64,000 bases of DNA, taken from Macrocybe gigantea. Its lineage: Eukaryota > Basidiomycota > Agaricomycetes > Agaricales > Callistosporiaceae. Location of the stretch: contig SJRY01000277.1 of the NCBI GenBank assembly GCA_011319805.1, forward strand, positions 1-64,000, written 5' to 3'. Below the pieces are notes generated by a model. It was given only the letters and a program-made list of their open reading frames with translations, ran no database searches and was not told the origin of the DNA. The translations under genes and the position numbers were made by a program. This document shows, piece by piece, positions 58,189 through 64,000 of the stretch (position 1 is its first letter; each line of letters begins with the position of its first letter).

Positions 58189-60538
58189 ATGACCACCCAG
58201 TTCGATCAGGTTTATCATGGTCTTTCTCCGGAAGTTGGCAGTAAGCATCACCATTCGCGCTTCTAATCAAGCTTTACTCATTCTTGCCTTGTTGCAGAAT
58301 TTCGTGTAGCATCAAGTGGGATGGCATGGAAGGGCACCGAATCCGAAGGCGTCACCGCGATGGCGGCACCAGACATTAAATGGGCGCAATGGATGCGAGT
58401 CGCGCGAGGCTTTCAGCTTCGTGTAGGTTTGAGAGACCACAAAAGGGAGAAATTTGATGGTTTCCTAAGAGAGGTTCGTTGCATGATTTTTCGCCCTAGC
58501 ACTTCCGGTTTCATGTTCGAAATTAGGATCATGACAAGCTCGCCTCTTTGCTCAAAAATCACTTCGCGGTAACTCTCGAGACGAAAGAGGTCTCTTTCAA
58601 GGGCTGGAATTGGGGTGTTACGGACTTCCAAGGTGCGTTTGTCATAATGTACACCCGTTCGACCTTACTCAGCACGATGGACGCGACGTAGGGAATGATT
58701 TGGCATTTATGGTATCGGACAAGACTGCTTTTGAGTTGCCCTTAAACTATGTGACAAATTCGAACATGGCTGGTCGAACCGAAGTAACACTGGAATTCTC
58801 CAACCTCTCGTCTACTAAAGGGCCCTCAAAAGCAATGGGAGATGAGATGGTGGAGATTCGGTTTCATGTTCCCGGGTCGCATACGAAGCTCAAAGCCTCC
58901 ACATCGGACAAATCGGACGCAGAGGAGGAAGAGGAAGAAGAAGAAGAAATCAGCGCAGCTCAGGTGTTCCATGACATGATCAAGGAAAAGGCTGAGATTG
59001 GACAGGTCGCTGGAGACCTGGTTCTAAGCTTCGAAGAGGTTCTCGTTCTCACGCCCCGTGGTCGATATGACATGGATATGTATCCAGAGTTCTTGCGGCT
59101 GCGAGGAAAAACCTACGACTACAAGATTGAGTACAGCCACATTTCGAGGCTTTTCCTGTTGCCGAAGGATGATCAGCATGTCCTCTTCATTGTCAGTACA
59201 TTTCTTTCTTGTCGATATCTTCTCTCTAACATCTCTTTTAGTTGGATTTGCGTGTCCCAATAGGACAGGGTCAGACTCGCTATCAATACTTGGTCATGCA
59301 ATTTTCGCGCGAGGAAGAAATCACAGCTGAACTCAACATGAGCGAGTATGTTTCTATCTGCCTTGTCACTGAATGCTGTTTGAAACCATTCATCAGGGAG
59401 GACATCGCAAAGTACGACCGCCTGAAGAAGAATTATGAAGATCCTACATTTGAAGTTGTTTCCGGTGTTTTCCGAGCTTTGGCAAGGAGGAAAATAATTG
59501 GCTCAGGGAGTTTTCAGAGGTAGGCGTTAAATGCGTGTGTTCTTCGTGCCCTGTCTGAGCATCCATCCAGCCGAAGCGGTCATCCGGCGTGAAAGCTAAC
59601 CTCAAGGCCGTGCAGGGAGACCTCTTCTTCCTTGATAAATATATATTCTTTGTCTCGAAGCAACCCATGCTTATCGAAATCGCCAACATTCACCAAGTTG
59701 TGTTCTCTCGTGTCGGTGCAAGCATGGGTGCCGCTGCTGCACGGACGTTCGACTTGAAAATTATCACGAAAAGTGGTCCCGAGTACAATTTCTCGTCTCT
59801 GAACAAGGAAGACCATGAGACGATTGAGACGTTCTTGAAGGAGAAGAAGATCAAGCTGAAGAACGAGATGGTCCCCGACGCCGACCTTCTCATGGCCGCC
59901 GCCGTCGGAGATGAGGATGAAGATGAAGACATGCAGAGCATTGATTCGGATGACAGCGCACCGAGAGTGAAATCGTCCCGGCACGACGATGACGATGATA
60001 GTGAGGAGGACGGTACGTTGTAGGATCATCGCGTGCTGTCTTGATCGATCTAACCGCCGTTCTTCCTTCCCCTGCAGAGGATTTCCAGGCCTCTGAATCC
60101 GATTCTGGGTCACCTACGGACAGCGACTCCTCGGACGAAGGTGCAGCGACGGCCTCGGATGCCAGCGGAGACCTGGCACTGACCAAAAGTGCAGCGAAGG
60201 CTAAACAAAAACAGAAAGGCAAAGCGAAGGAAACAGATGGCGCGAAGAAAGTTGTCAAAAAGAAAGCCAAGGCGGATGAAAGCGATGCTGAAGACGAGGA
60301 CCAGGGCAAGAAGAAGCCGGCGCCGAAACCAAAGCCAAAGAAGAAAAAGTCTGACGATGAGATGGAGGTGGATGAGCCGAAACCAACAGCGAAGCCGCAG
60401 GTCACGTCGAGTGCCAAATCGAAGCCGAGGGCCAGCGCAGATGACGTCGAAGATCGGCCTCGTCCAAAGCCTAAGCCGAAGACGAAGCACGAGGAATCGG
60501 AAGGGCCGCCCAAGAAAAAGGCTAAAACAGTTGACTAG
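58189..60538 (+). CDS. POB3: FACT complex subunit Pob3 (SSRP1 family)
   Basis: Starts MTTQFDQVYHGLSPEVG, intron 58241-58297, KFRVASSGMAWKGTESEGV. The SSrecog and PH-like domains are clear: IKWAQWMRVARGFQLRVGLR, VSFKGWNWG, DLAFMVSDKTAFELPLNYVT, AGRTEVTLEF, YDYKIEYSHISRLFLLPKDD and HVLFILDLRVPIGQGQTRYQ, with a second PH domain (GDLFFLDKYIFFVSKQPMLI ... FSRVGASMGAAAARTFDLKI). Long acidic and Lys-rich tails follow. There is no HMG box, as usual in fungal Pob3. With Spt16 it reorganises nucleosomes during transcription and replication. Its start is 135 bp from the alpha-actinin start. Confidence 0.95.
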
Positions 60539-60760
60539 AATAGCTTTAATGTCGTAGTCCCGTCCGTAGATATTTATGCATGTGTTTCGTTTTTGATTGA
60601 CACAGGAGAACAGTTACTACATGGTTTTCTGTGTGGGGCTACAACAAATTATGGTAGTCTAAAGTTTTATCTAGGAACCTGAATACAGTTACAACAGGTG
60701 GTATTTGCGGCTTGAATAAACAAAAAAAATATAAGGAGTGTGAACGAAAAGGCAAACATA

Positions 60761-63700
60761 TCAATGTTGCTTGTGTAAAAGCGAGCCAGGTTCGAAGACA
60801 TTGTTGGACGGCAGTTGGTGAGAAGCGGAGAATGGCGGCGCAACGGAGACGAGGGGTTGCGCAGGTCGAGCAGCCGTTTTGCGGGTTCCAGAGCGGGCGA
60901 GCGAGGAGCCGGCCGCGCTGCCATTGCTAGCCTTTGGATTGAAAAGGACATTTCGTTCTTGGTGCAGAACATAGGACTGGGAATTGCTGGTCAGCTCCTG
61001 CTGTAAAACACGTTATACTGGAGCAAAACTTACCCTAGCCAGAAGGATGCGCTCCATCCAGGTGGATCCGTCCTTCTGTCCACATGAAAATACATGAAGA
61101 TAGTCTGCGGTGTTTTCAAAGAACGAGATGTTGTCGGTCGACTTCACGGCGAAGGTGAACTGCTTTGGGGCCTTGTATGCGCGGGTGACAAAATATGCAT
61201 CAAAATTGGAAAGAGAGCATAAGCAGACTCCGTCTCTCCCCTGCGAACGACCGATGTAAGGCGAAATGAAATCTGTTCAAATATGAACAGAACCTACATT
61301 ATCACGCTTTGACAGCCATAGACTATGTTCCTTGAGCTGCAGCCAACGCTTGCTCCACTTTCCACGTTTGGCTTCCCACTCGACGTAGCCAGAAAACATT
61401 GGCGAAGAGCTGGGAAGGGCCTGCAGCACAGTTAGCTCAGGGAAAATATTCATCAGGCTTACAGGGCGTACCGATCGGCTTAGCAGAGACGCTAGCGGCG
61501 TCAACTTGATGATGAATGTATTCAACATCTTGTCTTTGTTCCATGAAGCCTGGATATCGCTCAGGAGCTCAAAGCTGCGGACTGGGCGTTCTGTCGAAAT
61601 CCGAGTTAGTATTTACCGCTGATGGTGGTGAAAGGCGCTGTAATTACCCATTCCGAAATCTTGTGCAACTTCCCACAACATCCATCCTCCGCTCCCTACC
61701 CAGCCTTTGAGAGATCCCTGCGCCTCAACCATATCAATAACGTCGCCAGCGTTCGTCGTCGGATCGATCTCGATTGTATTGAATCGCTGCATATCGCCTA
61801 TGAACACCCTCTGTTGCGTCACCGGTCCCCTAGAAATGGCCTGAGAGGTGCCGCCTTGCTCAGTGCTAGGGCGCTGCAAGTTCGTCTGCGAAGGTTTGAC
61901 GAGCTCGAGGGACGTCCGCGTCGACTTGGACTCTGCATACGCCCTCGACGCTTTCCTCGACTCGTCGGACGATCTGCGTGTCGTGGTGTTAGCCCTCGAA
62001 ACCAGATCGTCTACGGGCACCGCAGCCGCATAGGTCTGCGAGTTCACGGCACGCTGAGATCTGTGCGAGTCATCCCTAGCGCGGCCATGAGTGAGCGAGC
62101 GGCCCAGCTTCTGCTCAGCGTCATGCGGCAGTGGCACCGCATGCACGTCGTCCATCCTCTTCTTCTCCGATTGGTGGAATGACCGCATAGGGCGCAGCGT
62201 CCGACTGCTCGGCATTGGCGGACTCATTGGTGGAGACTGCGAAAAGCCTTGCGCGCGTCCGGCACTTTGCGGGCGCACTGGAGTGTCATCTGATGGCTTG
62301 GGGATAGGCATAGGCGCAGCGACACGCGGGGGCGGAGGGGGCGACATCGATGCTTTAGGGCGGTCGACCTCCATAGACCGAAGACGCCTAGCGAGCTCGT
62401 CAGGAGCAAAAGGGCGCATCTCGGACGAGGGGAGGGTCCGCGTGCGCGGGCGGCGAAAGGATTGCGGCGTGCAACGCTGCTTCCTGCGTGCTTGCAACCC
62501 CAAACGGCGGCACGGACTCGCCTGCGCCCGCTGGGCGCAATGTGGTTTGCCTGGAACGCACGGACTCCGCTCTGCCCCCCGTGAGGGCGCGCTCGCGCCG
62601 CCGCTGTTCTCTCTCCTCACGGACCTGTCTGCGGATCGTGCGTTGCGCATGGAGCGCGTTGGGTATCCGCTGCGCGAGTGGCACATCATCGTCGTCAGAT
62701 GACCGGTGAGTCGGTGCGGAGGCGTCGCGGCGCTCGTCATCTGCCTCGTCCTCGGATTCGTCAGATGTAGACGCGTCTGTCTCAGAATGTGGCGAGAACG
62801 GTGCGCGACGCGGTTTCGCTCGTCATCGCCGTCATCATCGTCCCGGCCAGCCGCGCCTCCTCGGCTATATCCGGTGCGACGGGTGCTACCGTTTGGGTAG
62901 CCACCAAAGAAGCCGCCCGGTGTACTGGCGCTCTGATCTGCGCCATCGCTGAGGCCACGAGAACGCGAGCTATACCCCTCTCGTCCACCTGCATCACAGA
63001 TAGCATCATCCGACGCACAAGCCTCAGATTCACCTGAATAGTCCTCCTTTGCGCCTGGGATGAGTGAAGGGTATCCTCAGAGGACACAAGCTCCTGTAAG
63101 TACTCAGGCTCAAATTCGTCCTCTGCATAGAACGACGGAAATTTGATGGGTATCGCGTTGTCCTCGAAATGGAGCAAGTCAAAGTGCGAGTACCAATGCA
63201 TATCGTCTGAAGGGGTGCGAAACGTCTGGTGGGTGGTAGGGGAGAAATAGTCTTCTGCAGGTGGAGAGCTAAGTACGTCGCTGTCACTTTCCGCAGATGA
63301 AAAAGTGTTGTTCCACTGATTGATACCAGATGACTCTACTGATGTGGTTGATGTTGGTGACCCGACACGTGTTTGAATGTCTGTGGATGTCAGCCCAACA
63401 AGGCGGCATCCGCACCAAGAAGGGCGCTTCTTAATGAAGGCTCTTGACTGGGATTCAATGAAGAGAGATCGTCCAAGTCTATGCCGCGTTCGTCATCATC
63501 TGCGAAATTCAGAAAGCTGACGTCGAAACCGGAGATAAAATCAGGCTGTGGGGGCATAGTGACCGTCGGTATGACTTCATCGAGAGTGCACTGTGAGGAT
63601 TCCTCCGATTCCTTGTCAGCAATTGGGGAATCCGTACTGATCCCAGATCCTGAGTCCTTGACTTGAGAATTGGAGGATCCTCCGACTTTTTTCAAGTCAT

Positions 63701-64000
63701 TAAGGTTATCCCAAGGTTCAAAAGGAAGCCTTGCTCCAACTCGGCCTTTGCGAACCTAAGAATAAATTAATGAGAGGCAAAAAAAAAAAAAAAAAACGCG
63801 GCAACTTTTCTGCAATTCACCTTTTTGGTCAAAACGACATTCATGTTCGCGAGAGTATGGAGAGAAGGTAGGGATGGGCGGGAAGGGAATGCGGGCTTCT
63901 TGTAAGCAGGTCGAGCGCGTCCGGACAATGTTCTCGATATTCCGGGAGTGAGCGCAGCTTTGGGAGACGAGATCAAAGCAGGTTTCGCGTCTGGACTGTT
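60761..64000 (-). CDS. Ras-association and PH domain protein (5' part beyond the window)
   Basis: The C-terminal part is read here; the gene enters from the right edge. Order of visible parts: SSPKAALTPGISRTLSGRAR and MNVVLTKKVRKGRVGARLPF at the edge, acidic disordered regions (DDDERGIDLDDLSSLNPSQE), Pro-rich segments (MSPPPPPRVAAPMPIPKP), a Ras-association-like domain (QQRVFIGDMQRFNTIEIDPT ... VWMLWEVAQDFGMERPVRSF region) and a PH domain (MFSGYVEWEAKRGKWSKRWL, LWLSKRDN, FDAYFVTRAYKAPKQFTFAV). It ends GSLLHKQH at 60761. RA-PH proteins link small GTPases to the membrane or actin. The exon structure between 62,700 and 63,300 is uncertain because frames change. Confidence 0.65.

Noticed and set aside
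1..64000. CRISPR arrays, rRNA genes or bacterial operons
   Set aside because: No regular repeat-spacer arrays or rRNA sequence were seen; intron-rich genes and the split tRNA show a eukaryotic nuclear source.

Overview
The window looks like nuclear DNA of a filamentous basidiomycete, most likely an Agaricomycete. Genes are dense, lie on both strands, and are split by many short introns (mostly 45-70 bp). The gene set is fungal: Pob3, Rna1/RanGAP, Cet1, Mob2, porin, a HAK potassium transporter and a cupredoxin. The Plavaka transposase, SPT5-like and DUF6698 proteins point to Agaricomycetes. All functions are read by eye from motifs; no database search was run.

Positions 1 to about 14,170 form an accessory, transposon-like island. 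AT-rich arrays of short repeats lie at both ends (1-335 and about 13,640-14,165), and the right array is the reverse complement in character of the left one. Between them lie a GATA-finger protein built from coding minisatellites (439-2106, minus), a Plavaka-family (EnSpm/CACTA-like) transposase (2319-6666, minus), a 120-codon ORF (7009-7371, minus), a perfect 208-bp palindrome (7561-7768), an SPT5-like NGN/KOW protein (8005-10518, plus) and a DUF6698 protein (10726-13575, plus). My main hypothesis is that this is one composite mobile element, or a nest of elements, carrying its own transcription-elongation and DNA-binding proteins.

From about 14,985 to the right edge the sequence is ordinary gene-dense chromosome. 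In order it holds: a protein kinase; mitochondrial porin; Cet1 RNA triphosphatase; an HNH nuclease-like protein; a Rad60/Esc2-like SUMO-like protein; a PAXBP1/GCFC protein; an aquaglyceroporin; an amino-acid transporter-like protein; a small secreted protein; a homeodomain protein; Brf1; a mitochondrial membrane protein; an intron-containing tRNA-Lys; phosphopantothenoylcysteine decarboxylase; a GPI-type cupredoxin; two Mob2-like paralogues flanking a cytochrome P450; a HAK potassium transporter; RanGAP; a SAC3/GANP-like protein; a DUF3605 protein; cofilin; alpha-actinin; Pob3; and a Ras-association/PH protein that runs off the right edge. Several neighbours are divergent pairs with 100-150 bp between start codons.

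Two window-wide patterns matter to anyone using this annotation. First, at least six introns appear to use GC-AG rather than GT-AG borders, and two genes have a first coding exon made only of the ATG. Second, about ten otherwise conserved genes need exactly one extra base to stay in frame, usually in a run of identical bases. This looks like consensus-sequence deletion errors rather than ten pseudogenes.
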